Positions 1-7,445 of a stretch of DNA of 64,000 nucleotides are shown here, piece after piece. The notes under the pieces were generated by a model that saw only the letters and a list, made by a program, of their open reading frames with translations, was not told where the DNA came from and ran no database searches. The DNA lies in assembly GCA_034142505.1 (NCBI GenBank), contig JAWZDV010000092.1, forward strand, positions 62,001 through 126,000, read 5' to 3'. The position numbers and the translations under genes were made by a program. The DNA is from Hungatella_A sp034142505. GTDB taxonomy: Bacteria; Bacillota; Clostridia; Lachnospirales; Lachnospiraceae. Position 1 is the stretch's first letter. Every line of letters begins with the position of its first letter.

Positions 1-715
1 GGTTGGAAATCTGCTGGATATCCACATGCTCCATCTCATAGACGCCCATGCTTTTTCCGTCCTTCATGACCGTCATCCGGTCACAGAGTTCCACCAGTTC
101 ATTTAAATGATGGGAGATAAAAATAATCGTGTGGCCCAGAGATTTTAATTTCTTAAGCTGTACAAACAGTTCCTCGATCTCCTGGGGAGTCAGCACTGCG
201 GTCGGTTCATCCATGATGATAATTTTAGCGCCGCGCATCAGCACCTTCAAGATTTCCAGTTTCTGTTTCTCGCTGACGGATATTTCGCTGACCTTCTTCT
301 TGGGGTCCACCGGCAGTTCGTACCGCTCGCTGATTTCCCGGCAGCAGGACTCCGCTTTGGCAAGGTCCACAAACATGCCGTTCATGGGTTCATCCCCCAA
401 CACCAGATTCTCCGCCACCGTTAAAGACGGAATCAGTTTGAAATGCTGGTGCACCATGCCGATTCCTGCCTTCATGGCTTCTTTGGGAGATTTTACGGTC
501 ATCGGCTGTCCTTCTATGTACACCTGTCCGCCGTCCGCTCCTTCCAGGCCGTACAGAATCTTCATCAGCGTCGATTTCCCCGCTCCGTTTTCCCCCACCA
601 GAGCGTGGATTTCACCTTCCAGCAGGGTAAAATCCACCTCCCGGTTGGCATAAACGCCGTTGGAATAAACTTTATTTATTTTTTCCATGCGGACTATCTC
701 TCTGCCTGTTGTCAT
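1..715 (-). CDS. BMP-family (nucleoside/simple sugar) ABC transporter ATP-binding protein, partial
   Basis: ATPase subunit of an importer working with the BMP-type lipoprotein encoded just upstream. The C-terminal part lies beyond the left window edge; 238 codons are visible. Walker A (GENGAGKST) is at residues 41-49, the Q-loop (VHQHF) follows, the signature is degenerate (VSEKQKLEI), and Walker B is IIIMDEPTAVLTPQE. This layout and VHQHF are typical of the YufO/NupO-like two-domain ATPases that serve BMP systems, so a second ATPase half and permeases are expected outside the window. The start is ATG at 715 behind AAGGAAGG; an internal ATG at codon 10 is possible but has no better ribosome binding site. 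It is the third gene of an mtnA-bmp-ATPase operon, 13 bases after the lipoprotein gene. Confidence 0.9.
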   Translation of the reverse strand, partial: MTTGREIVRMEKINKVYSNGVYANREVDFTLLEGEIHALVGENGAGKSTLMKILYGLEGADGGQVYIEGQPMTVKSPKEAMKAGIGMVHQHFKLIPSLTVAENLVLGDEPMNGMFVDLAKAESCCREISERYELPVDPKKKVSEISVSEKQKLEILKVLMRGAKIIIMDEPTAVLTPQEIEELFVQLKKLKSLGHTIIFISHHLNELVELCDRMTVMKDGKSMGVYEMEHVDIQQISN

Positions 716-728
716 AATCAGCCTTCCT

Positions 729-1916
729 TTACAGACCTAATGTCGATTTGATCTCATCAATGGTCAATTCATATGCGGACGGAATCTGAATCTCACCGCT
801 TAAAATTTTACCGGCAATCTCATCTACCTCTTTCTGGAGATCCTGCGGAACGTATTTGTCATAATATTCGTTCTTGGTCAGTTCTATGGTGCCTTCTGCC
901 ATTCCCAGAGTCTCGCCCTGTCCCAACGGGAGTTCCCCTTTGATATACAAATCAAGAGCTCTCACAATCGACTGGTCAATTCTCTTCTGAACGGAAACAA
1001 TGATGGTATCTGCCTTTTCCGGGTCGGTATCCTTAAAAGCCATGGCCATATCGGAATCGGTGCTGATACATTTCTTCCCAACCTCTTTCGCCGCATCAAT
1101 CACACCCAAGCCGGACACTGCCGCACAGTTGGCTACGATATCACAGCCGTCGTTATACATGAGTAACGACAGTTCCTTGCCCAGAGTGGAATCGTTGAAG
1201 CTGTCCGCATATTTGATCTGCAGCGGGATTGCGGAATCCTTGTACTCGATCCCGGCTTTGTAGCCCAGCAGGAAATCGTTGACTGCCGGAACACTCATGG
1301 CTCCCAGCGCGCCCAGTTTCTTCGACTCGGTTGAAGACGCCGCGATATAGCCGGCTAAGAAAGCGCCCTCATTGTATTTGTACTGCATGCTGTAAACGTT
1401 GGTGTTCTCGCCGTCTGCGTAATCTACCAGCGCGTCATACTGGATAAAGTCAATGTCCGGGTACTCCTTTGATACCTTTGTGACAATGTCCACCATATCA
1501 AACATACCGGTGATCACCACATCGTATTTACCGGAATCACAGACATCATACATGGTGGATTCCCATTTCGTTCTCTCCCATCCTGCCTCGTAGACATCAC
1601 CCTCGATGCCAAACTGCTGCTTCGCCAGTTCTATTCCATTGGCCGCAGAGTCCATAACCGCCATATCGCCTTTTGTTCCATTGAGCACCAATGCCACCTT
1701 TAAATCGGATTTGGCCGGCGCAGCCGCGTCACCGGTTTTGCTTTCCTCTGCCTGGGTGTTCTCTGTCTTATCATTCTCTGCTTTTGTGTCTTCTGCCTTC
1801 TGCTGCTGAACCGCCGCCGTCCCGGAGTTCCCGCCGAAGGCGGAACATCCTGCGAGCATGGAAACTGCCATACATGCTGCCAATGCCAGGGTACCTAATC
1901 TTTTCTTCATCATCAT
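729..1916 (-). CDS. BMP-family ABC transporter substrate-binding lipoprotein
   Basis: Extracytoplasmic ligand-binding protein of the BmpA/PnrA (Med) family, which usually binds nucleosides or related ribosides. A signal peptide with lipobox LAGC (Cys 24) is followed by a low-complexity Ala/Glu/Lys/Thr linker (about residues 30-70) and then the periplasmic-binding fold (KVALVLNGTKGDMAVMD onward). Three Met codons open the frame; GGAGG lies very close to the first, so translation probably begins at the second or third Met (1913 or 1910). It sits between mtnA and the ABC ATPase, which suggests the imported ligand is a ribose-containing compound feeding the isomerase. The exact ligand cannot be read from sequence. 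Confidence 0.92.
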   Translation of the reverse strand: MMMKKRLGTLALAACMAVSMLAGCSAFGGNSGTAAVQQQKAEDTKAENDKTENTQAEESKTGDAAAPAKSDLKVALVLNGTKGDMAVMDSAANGIELAKQQFGIEGDVYEAGWERTKWESTMYDVCDSGKYDVVITGMFDMVDIVTKVSKEYPDIDFIQYDALVDYADGENTNVYSMQYKYNEGAFLAGYIAASSTESKKLGALGAMSVPAVNDFLLGYKAGIEYKDSAIPLQIKYADSFNDSTLGKELSLLMYNDGCDIVANCAAVSGLGVIDAAKEVGKKCISTDSDMAMAFKDTDPEKADTIIVSVQKRIDQSIVRALDLYIKGELPLGQGETLGMAEGTIELTKNEYYDKYVPQDLQKEVDEIAGKILSGEIQIPSAYELTIDEIKSTLGL

Positions 1917-1925
1917 TTCCTCCTA

Positions 1926-2966
1926 TTAAATTTCTTTGTCATAAAGTGTTCTGAAATTCTCATCAAACGGTGCCTTGATGATTCCTTTTTCTGTGATAAA
2001 ACCGGTAATCAATTCATGGTCCGTGACATCAAACGCCGGGTTGAAAACTTTGACGCCATCCGGTGCCGTCTGCTTACCAAAGCCATTGGTGATCTCCACC
2101 GGGTCACGTTCCTCCACCACGATATCCGCACCCGTAGCCGTCGCTAAGTCGATGGTGGAAAACGGTCCCGCCACATAGAAGGGAATGTTGTGTGCCTTAG
2201 CCAGCTGTGCGACTCCGTAAGTGCCAATCTTGTTGGCGGCATCACCATTGGCTGCCACACGGTCACAGCCCACGATCACCATGTCAATCCGGCCAAGCTT
2301 CATCACATAAGCCGCCATATTGTCGGTGATCAGAGTGACATCCACACCGGCGTCCTGAAGTTCATAGGCCGTGAGTCTGGCTCCCTGCAGCAGAGGTCTT
2401 GTCTCATCCGCGTAAACCTTCACATTTATCCCCCGCTCCTTTGCCACATAGATGGGAGAGAGTGCTGTGCCGTACTTCGCGGTGGCCAGCCGGCCGGCAT
2501 TGCAGTGGGTCAGCACGGTCATGCCCTCCGTTAAAAGTTCCGCTCCGTACTCACCGATCAGGCGGCAGGTATTCTCATCCTCCTGACGGATCTTTTCCGC
2601 CTCGGCCTCCAGGATCTTCTTGATCTCAGGAACTGCTTTCTCCCTGTTTGCCAATGCCACCCGCTCCATACGGTCCAGTGCCCAGAATAAATTGACTGCG
2701 GTAGGTCTTGCGGAAGCCAGATATTCTTTGTTCTTCCTAAAATGCTGATAGAAACCGTCAAAGTCCTCCGCATTAATCTCTTTCAATCCCAATACCACAC
2801 CATAAGCCGCCGCGTCACCGATCGCAGGCGCCCCGCGCACCTCCAAACGTTTGATTGCCGTCCAGCAGTCCTTCATATTGTCAATCTTTAAAACTACCTC
2901 TTCCGTGGGAAGCTTGGTCTGGTCAATGATCTCCAGTACCCCCTGATTCCAGCATATTGTCTCCAT
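1926..2966 (-). CDS. mtnA: S-methyl-5-thioribose-1-phosphate isomerase (or related aldose-1-phosphate isomerase)
   Basis: eIF2B-related isomerase converting 5-methylthioribose-1-phosphate to the ribulose form in methionine or 5'-deoxynucleoside salvage. RGAPAIG is at residues 44-50, the HCNAG segment carrying the family's catalytic Cys is in the middle, DETRPLLQGARLTAYEL follows, and GCDRVAANGDAANKIGTY carries the catalytic Asp. At 346 residues it has the family's usual size. It is the first gene of the operon with the BMP transporter, ten bases apart, with GGAGG before ATG. No mtnK or aldolase is visible in the window, so the actual substrate may be another ribose-1-phosphate derivative. Divergent from the DeoR-type regulator. 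Confidence 0.9.
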   Translation of the reverse strand: METICWNQGVLEIIDQTKLPTEEVVLKIDNMKDCWTAIKRLEVRGAPAIGDAAAYGVVLGLKEINAEDFDGFYQHFRKNKEYLASARPTAVNLFWALDRMERVALANREKAVPEIKKILEAEAEKIRQEDENTCRLIGEYGAELLTEGMTVLTHCNAGRLATAKYGTALSPIYVAKERGINVKVYADETRPLLQGARLTAYELQDAGVDVTLITDNMAAYVMKLGRIDMVIVGCDRVAANGDAANKIGTYGVAQLAKAHNIPFYVAGPFSTIDLATATGADIVVEERDPVEITNGFGKQTAPDGVKVFNPAFDVTDHELITGFITEKGIIKAPFDENFRTLYDKEI

Positions 2967-2986
2967 AACTGCCTCCGTTCTTTGTT

Positions 2987-3022
2987 TTTGTTGTTTTATC
3001 GTTTTGTTATTTGTTGTTTTAT
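2987..3022 (-). promoter_or_regulatory. Candidate operator: 13-bp direct repeat in the mtnA leader
   Basis: The 13-mer TTTGTTGTTTTAT (plus strand) occurs at 2987-2999 and again at 3010-3022, a period of 23 bp (about two helical turns). Both copies lie between the predicted mtnA promoter and the mtnA start codon, a position where a DeoR-type repressor such as the divergent regulator could block transcription. The binding is inferred, not shown. Confidence 0.45.
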
Positions 3023-3028
3023 GATTTT

Positions 3029-3056
3029 ATTATAACACGTAATTTTGATTTTTCAA
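3029..3056 (-). promoter_or_regulatory. Predicted sigma-A promoter of the mtnA operon
   Basis: On the minus strand TTGAAA (3056-3051), 16-bp spacer, TATAAT (3034-3029). The surrounding 2967-3281 interval is a long AT-rich, T-tract-rich intergenic region with no credible gene; it holds this promoter, the repeat operator and the divergent regulator promoter. Confidence 0.6.
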
Positions 3057-3201
3057 CATGTTTTCATTATTTTTTCCATATTTATCAACATTTTTTCACT
3101 TTTTCAAAGCATTTTTACTATTTTTTCAGGATTTTATTTTGTTTTTATTGGCTTTATGTCTGTTTGTCGAAACATTTTTGCTTTGTTTTTCTTGTTTCTT
3201 A

Positions 3202-3230
3202 TGGACAAGTGCCGAAAATAAGCGTAAAAT
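3202..3230 (+). promoter_or_regulatory. Predicted promoter of the DeoR-type regulator
   Basis: TGGACA, 17-bp spacer, TAAAAT, about 50 bases upstream of the regulator's start codon. The match is good but not perfect. Confidence 0.45.
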
Positions 3231-3281
3231 AAAGATAATAGAGATTTAAAAAACTTACAGATGGTAAGAAAGGAGACTTTT

Positions 3282-4067
3282 ATGCTTCCTGAAAAAAGAC
3301 GGGATTATATTATCGAGAAATTAAACATTGAAAAGAGCGTGCTTGTCAAAGATTTAAGTGAGGAACTGAAAGTAACCCAGGAGACTATACGACGTGATTT
3401 ACAGATGCTGGAAGAACAGGGGAAACTGATCAAGACTCACGGCGGCGCTTTTATCCGTGATGGCGTTAACAATGATATCGATGTGCGAATCCGCGAAACC
3501 ATCTACATAGATGCAAAAGAGAGAATCGGGCTGGCCTGCTCTGAGCTGATTCATGACGGGGAGACGATTATTCTGGACACCAGCACTACCTCCATCCAGA
3601 TTGCCCGCCATATTAAAGGAAAACGCGTGACTGTGCTGACCAATTCCCTGCGGGTGGCGGAGGAACTGTGCAACTGTGAGTCCATCAAGCTGGTTTCCCT
3701 CGGCGGAACCCTGGACCATCACTCCCTCTCTTTTCTCGGCTTTGACACCATCCACACCCTGAAGCAGTATTACGTGGACAAAGCCTTTGTCTCCTGCCGT
3801 GGAATTGATATGGACACCGGTGTCACCGACTCCAACGAGTTCCAGGCCCAAGTTCGCCAGACTATGCTGAGCCAGGGCAAAACCAACTATTTAATCATCG
3901 ACAAAACCAAACTGGATGTCGTCGCCTTCTCTAAGATCTCCGAAGTCACCCGCTTCGACACTGTCGTCATTGAAGATCTGCCTGACACCTGGGCAGAGTA
4001 CTTCCGGTTGAAAGGAGTCAATGTCCTGATTGCGGCGCCGGAAACACGATTGCCGGAAACACGATAA
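3282..4067 (+). CDS. DeoR/GlpR-family transcriptional regulator
   Basis: DNA-binding repressor of the DeoR family: an N-terminal winged helix (MLPEKRRDYIIEKLNIEKSV; recognition part VTQETIRRDLQMLEEQGKLIKTHGGA) and a C-terminal sugar-phosphate sensing (DeoRC) domain including ILDTSTTSIQIARHI and VTVLTNSLRVAEEL. An in-frame ATG exists at 3261, but the AAAGGAG ribosome site lies inside that extension and points to ATG 3282, where the canonical DeoR N-terminus begins. Divergent from mtnA, so probably its regulator with a phosphorylated sugar as effector. The last residues carry a short tandem duplication (PETRLPETR). Confidence 0.92.
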   Translation: MLPEKRRDYIIEKLNIEKSVLVKDLSEELKVTQETIRRDLQMLEEQGKLIKTHGGAFIRDGVNNDIDVRIRETIYIDAKERIGLACSELIHDGETIILDTSTTSIQIARHIKGKRVTVLTNSLRVAEELCNCESIKLVSLGGTLDHHSLSFLGFDTIHTLKQYYVDKAFVSCRGIDMDTGVTDSNEFQAQVRQTMLSQGKTNYLIIDKTKLDVVAFSKISEVTRFDTVVIEDLPDTWAEYFRLKGVNVLIAAPETRLPETR

Positions 4068-4091
4068 TAGCCAAAGCGTTTAACAGCAAAA

Positions 4092-4131
4092 ACAGCCCGC
4101 AGCAGGTATGGTATCACCTGCCGCGGGCTGT
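4092..4131 (+). terminator. Hairpin terminator after the DeoR-type regulator
   Basis: ACAGCCCGC (4092-4100) pairs with GCGGGCTGT (4123-4131) and GCAGGT with ACCTGC inside it, with a single mismatch between. The following TACTTATCTCTTTT is only moderately T-rich. It lies 25 bases after the stop codon. Confidence 0.65.
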
Positions 4132-4327
4132 ACTTATCTCTTTTCGCCGTTATCACTAAAGATGATTTGAAACAATATCAGCCAACCATAGGATTGAATA
4201 TTTCATTGACTGACATGTCAGGCACAGGAGAATTTTCTGCAGCCTCTCATGATCTCCCATGAGGCCCCTATACTTATTTCCCTCCGTTCCAACCAAAAAA
4301 TCCCAAGTCAACTGATTGTGTCAACTC

Positions 4328-4801
4328 TTAATTCTGTTCCATTATTTTAATTTTACATATCAACAATCCAATCGTCTGATTATCAGTTTCCTTCTTTTTT
4401 TGATGATTAATCGCAGCTACATAAACACCTAGTTGACCTGTAAATGCCGGATCGAATTCACATACTTTTAATTTTATAGCTACATAACATCGAAGTTCTA
4501 AGTGGTAAAAGAGCAAGTCCAAGTATATCTCATTTTGACCTACTTGAATTGGAACCTGCCTTCCAACAAAAGCAAATCCTTGTCCCAGTTCTAATAAAAA
4601 CTTTGTTATATTTGATGTTAGTGCATCCTCCAGTTCCCTTTCACGATACCCTTCACTCAAAGTTAAAAAATCAAAATTATAAGGGTCCTTCAAAGTTTCT
4701 TTTGCAAGGTCACTTTGCGTGTCCGGCAACAACCTCGAAAAATTTGTTATTGCTTTTCCTTGCCGCTCATATAATCCTGTATCCAAAAAGTTTAACAACA
4801 A
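4328..4801 (-). pseudogene. Remnant of a YhcG/DUF1016-type PD-(D/E)XK nuclease
   Basis: The 157-residue frame matches only the C-terminal nuclease half of YhcG/DUF1016 proteins: PYNFDFL, ERELEDALTSNITKFLLELGQGFAFVGRQV, then IYLDLLFYHLELRCYVAIKLK. Intact members are about 330-370 residues with an N-terminal domain that is absent here. The expected ELK catalytic segment reads KLK, and the tail after LLICK leaves the family sequence, consistent with a frameshift about nine codons before the stop. Base composition is clearly more AT-rich than the flanking core genes. I read it as a decayed accessory gene rather than an active nuclease. Confidence 0.65.
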
Positions 4802-4979
4802 TGCTCTCTCTCACAGTATCACATTTTGAAATCAGTATTATTTGATGTCCCCATGGAATTACATAAATATTCTCCAATTTGTCAACAGGCTGTTGACCAA
4901 TCTTGCAATATGGGGAAGCTAACACAAGGGGAACACTTACCGAAGTATCATATACATCAGAATTTTGTTTTGATATACA

Positions 4980-5326
4980 TTATTGGCCAATAATATATGT
5001 ACGACTTTTAAGATAGAACCTTGAAATGAAATGATAATACTTATCCTGCAGGCGTAAAAAACAAGGACTAAAGTAGTGCAACCCATTGATTTTACTGGGT
5101 TTCTCTAACCTTGTCCTTATTATAACATGAGCATCTAAAAAAGCATGATTATTCACAATGCCCAAAGCAATCCTGGCGGCTTTTTCTTCCACCGTAGGAT
5201 AAACTTCTATCTCCCCAAATCCACTGGATGTACTGAAAATAGCCGATTCCAACAATCTCCTGTCTCTTAATCCATCCAGTCCGCCTGTTTTTTCTATAAT
5301 GCTTCCATGTATTCTTCAACCTATTT
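4980..5326 (-). pseudogene. Decayed Fic/Doc-type toxin remnant
   Basis: The frame starting at 5255 reads LESAIFS, GFGEIEVYPTVEEKAARIALGIVNNHAFLDA, a clear death-on-curing (Doc) Fic-fold segment. The same frame continues upstream to about 5320 with RIHGSIIEKTGGLDGLRDRRL, also typical of Doc, but an in-frame TGA interrupts it close to the apparent N-terminus. The catalytic loop HxFxDGNKRxxxH is destroyed: HAFLD is followed by AHVIIRTR instead of GNKR. The remaining C-terminal residues match nothing I recognise. Inactive toxin remnant next to the repeat at 5347. Confidence 0.6.
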
Positions 5327-5346
5327 TTTTAGCAATCATCCCTCTC

Positions 5347-5366
5347 CCCGTCACTTGTGATACGGT
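5347..5366 (-). repeat. Imperfect copy of the rlmH 3' end (candidate attachment site)
   Basis: CCCGTCACTTGTGATACGGT here and CCCGTCACTTATGATACGGT at 7426-7445 differ at one base in 20. The second copy is the end of rlmH (codons Pro-Tyr-His-Lys-stop on the minus strand). The two copies are in the same orientation, 2079 bp apart, and enclose the PIN toxin-antitoxin pair and the DUF4062 gene, as expected for an element integrated at rlmH. Confidence 0.6.
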
Positions 5367-5413
5367 GTTCTCCGTAACGGCTCCAACGAAGAGAGTTATT
5401 ATTATGTGAGGCT

Positions 5414-5791
5414 TCAATCCTTATCCTTATTTATTGCTTTCATTAATTTTTTATCATAGCTATAAATTGTCATTCCCATTACCTGATGATATGCCAATAA
5501 TATATTATCTACAAAGTCCAATGTATTTTCTGCATATAATAGTAACGCCCTCTCTGCTACCGCTCCATTTCTACAGACAATATTCCTTGCCTTCATAAAG
5601 CTTAAAATAGCTTCACTGCAAGCTTTTCTAGGAACACTATAAACCTTTGTAATGACATACACAGCTTCTGCTATTACCTCTATTGTATATACTATTTTCT
5701 GTGTCTGCCTTATCGTCTGTAATTCCTCAATCTTTTTTTCATCATCACCAATGATACAGCGTATCATTGTATTTGCATCAGCCATTACCAT
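5414..5791 (-). CDS. PIN-domain (VapC-like) toxin
   Basis: Small PIN-fold ribonuclease, the likely toxin of a type II toxin-antitoxin pair. From the start chosen (MVMADANTMIRCIIGD) the protein is about 125 residues. The first PIN acidic residue is in ADAN, Glu is in VIAEAVYVI, and the third Asp is in LDFVDNILLAYH, the usual order of the metal-binding residues. A longer frame to 5854 exists but runs back into the antitoxin gene. ATG 5791 or 5785 gives the standard PIN N-terminus and overlaps the 3' end of the antitoxin gene by 14 or 8 bases, which implies translational coupling. AT-rich, inside the repeat-bounded segment. Confidence 0.75.
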   Translation of the reverse strand: MVMADANTMIRCIIGDDEKKIEELQTIRQTQKIVYTIEVIAEAVYVITKVYSVPRKACSEAILSFMKARNIVCRNGAVAERALLLYAENTLDFVDNILLAYHQVMGMTIYSYDKKLMKAINKDKD

Positions 5792-5996
5792 GCTTTTCCA
5801 CCATTGCACGTTCAAATGCCCCTTCTTCCAATTCTCTTTTGCTTGAATCTGCATACTTTGACAATATTCCTATTGGAAGTTCATCTACTTCATTCTCATC
5901 ATCTATAAACGTTACTATGACCTTCTGCTTAGTTTTAGGGGCTGGTTCTAAAAGTCGCACTGTATTTCCATCAAAATATCCTGTTATCTCTCTCAT
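5778..5996 (-). CDS. Antitoxin of the PIN-domain pair
   Basis: About 72 residues: MREITGYFDGNTVRLLEP opening, KQKVIVTFIDDENE in the middle, acidic helical tail ending ELEEGAFERAMVEKHGNG. The N-terminal β-rich part resembles the small DUF104/VapB-like antitoxins that precede PIN toxins; the precise family is not certain. A TTG at 6017 extends the frame by seven codons, but GAGGAGGG sits inside that extension with ideal spacing to ATG 5996. First gene of a two-gene operon behind a near-consensus promoter. Confidence 0.7.
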   Translation of the reverse strand: MREITGYFDGNTVRLLEPAPKTKQKVIVTFIDDENEVDELPIGILSKYADSSKRELEEGAFERAMVEKHGNG

Positions 5997-6037
5997 TCTA
6001 TTTCCCTCCTCTATCAAATCAGTTATCCTTTGCTTAT

Positions 6038-6066
6038 ATTATATGCTATGTCAGCCTATTTTTAAA
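6038..6066 (-). promoter_or_regulatory. Predicted promoter of the toxin-antitoxin operon
   Basis: On the minus strand TTTAAA (6066-6061), 17-bp spacer, TATAAT (6043-6038), about 40 bases upstream of the antitoxin start. Autoregulation by the antitoxin would be expected for such pairs but no operator is evident by eye. Confidence 0.5.
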
Positions 6067-6104
6067 TACAAAACTCAATATTTATAGTATTGGGCATTAA
6101 AATA

Positions 6105-6133
6105 GAGGATATACCCTTTTGGGGTACATCCTC
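6105..6133 (-). terminator. Hairpin between the DUF4062 gene and the toxin-antitoxin operon
   Basis: GAGGATATACCC (6105-6116) and GGGTACATCCTC (6122-6133) form a stem with one mismatch and a short loop. Reading leftward it is followed by a T-rich stretch (CTATTTTAATG). It probably ends the DUF4062 transcript. Confidence 0.5.
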
Positions 6134-6281
6134 CTTCTCTGACAGGAACTTGTTAATATCATCATTTATCCGGATTCGGATGGGCTCTATATTTCTTGCT
6201 GTGTCCATCGTTATCTCTATAATTAATAGCCGGGGCAATACTTTTAACTTCGTCTGTGTCTAGTATACTAACATTGTTGCT

Positions 6282-7304
6282 TCACTTTATATTTGAATCA
6301 ATATACCAATAAAATTCCTCATTTTTAACAGTATAATACAAAACCTGCTCTCCTGTTCTGGATAAGTTAATCTCTTCTTCACTATACTGTCCCAATTTTT
6401 GAACATGAGCTAACCCAAAGGCTAACAATTTTAATTTTATTTCATCCAAAGAATAATCTGTTATCATACATTCTACTTTTTCAATTTCGCCGTCGTTTGC
6501 TTCTGTTTCAACAATCGCTTCATTTAAAATAATTCTAAATTGACTCATTGGAATTCTATGGATAATTTTTGCCCCACACCAAACTATAATATCATATAAA
6601 TTGGTTTTTACTTCATAATTTGTTGAATCGTACTCCTCATTTTCTTCATCCCATACATTATAGTCAATGGTAAACTCTCTTTTCAAATCATTTATTTTGA
6701 TTACATTTTTTGACTTTTCAGTATTTACTTTTTTCTGCAAATCTTCATGTTCTTTCTTTAATGAATTATATTGTTCCAATAATTCATCAACATCAATAAT
6801 ATCACCTCGTATCCATCCTGCTCGAGGATGCGTTTTGAATTCCCGAGATAGACTACTATGTATTTTGTACTTTAACTCATCTGCATTATCCCAAAAGTTT
6901 GCCATCCTCCCATCTAAAGCCTTTGCTCTAAATTCATCTAATTTTTTCCGTTTGTGAACATCCTGGTCAGTTTTATTTGCAGATATACTTTCAATGTCTT
7001 TTTTTACAAACGCAAGAATCGGGATTCCCTTTTCCTTCGCATATAGAAACTCTTTTTCTGTATAACTAATACCGTCTTCATCAACAGAACCATATCTTCC
7101 TGCAACCACTAAGACATAATAATCGCTTTCATCTATAACGGTTTTTATATATTCAAATTGTTCTGTGTCTGTTGCCGGAAACATCTCCATACCTGTCGGA
7201 AAACAGCCTAGTTCAATAATAGCTTCCATTATTCCTTTTCTTTCATTTTCTAAATCTGCAAATGTTGAACTGATAAAAATCTGATAACGCTTATCCAAAT
7301 TCAT
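6282..7304 (-). CDS. DUF4062-domain protein, possible stress or defence sensor
   Basis: N-terminal DUF4062 domain (about residues 1-170): YQIFISSTFADLENERKGIMEAI, a Rossmann/TIR-like opening, then DYYVLVVAGRYGSV and ISYTEKEFLYAKEKGIPILAFV. Residues about 172-205 are a short coiled coil (LLEQYNSLKKEHEDLQKKV), and the last 130 residues form an unrecognised α/β domain. In other bacteria DUF4062 is often fused to STAND NTPase effectors in antiviral-type proteins; here it stands alone. Strongly AT-rich compared with flanking genes and located between the two rlmH-end repeats, so horizontally acquired. The molecular function is unknown; a defence role is only inference from context. Confidence 0.75.
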   Translation of the reverse strand: MNLDKRYQIFISSTFADLENERKGIMEAIIELGCFPTGMEMFPATDTEQFEYIKTVIDESDYYVLVVAGRYGSVDEDGISYTEKEFLYAKEKGIPILAFVKKDIESISANKTDQDVHKRKKLDEFRAKALDGRMANFWDNADELKYKIHSSLSREFKTHPRAGWIRGDIIDVDELLEQYNSLKKEHEDLQKKVNTEKSKNVIKINDLKREFTIDYNVWDEENEEYDSTNYEVKTNLYDIIVWCGAKIIHRIPMSQFRIILNEAIVETEANDGEIEKVECMITDYSLDEIKLKLLAFGLAHVQKLGQYSEEEINLSRTGEQVLYYTVKNEEFYWYIDSNIK

Positions 7305-7425
7305 ATCTCCCTACTAATGCTTTTTCTTTAGAATCATTTATAGATTTCTTTGAAGCTCCATAAATTTTGCCTTTACTTATGATATACCTATATATAACAT
7401 CTCCAACTAAAAAACGATATTCTCA

Positions 7426-7445
7426 CCCGTCACTTATGATACGGT
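7426..7445 (-). repeat. rlmH 3'-end sequence (candidate attB/attR core)
   Basis: The partner of the repeat at 5347. It covers the last codons and stop of rlmH, the same place where staphylococcal SCC elements recombine (their core also encodes Tyr-His-Lys-stop). A third, weaker copy sharing the 10-mer ACTTATGATA lies at about 7370-7388. Confidence 0.6.

Noticed and set aside
3011..3249. Open frames rich in Phe/Tyr/Leu in the AT-rich mtnA-deoR interval
   Set aside because: They arise from T-tracts, have no ribosome site and overlap the predicted promoters.
4030..4067. Short tandem duplication at the end of the DeoR-type gene
   Set aside because: It adds only a few residues after the folded domain; no functional meaning is apparent.
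4200..4320. Further copy of the rlmH-end repeat left of the YhcG remnant
   Set aside because: I looked for a third clear copy that would mark an outer boundary and found only scattered partial matches.
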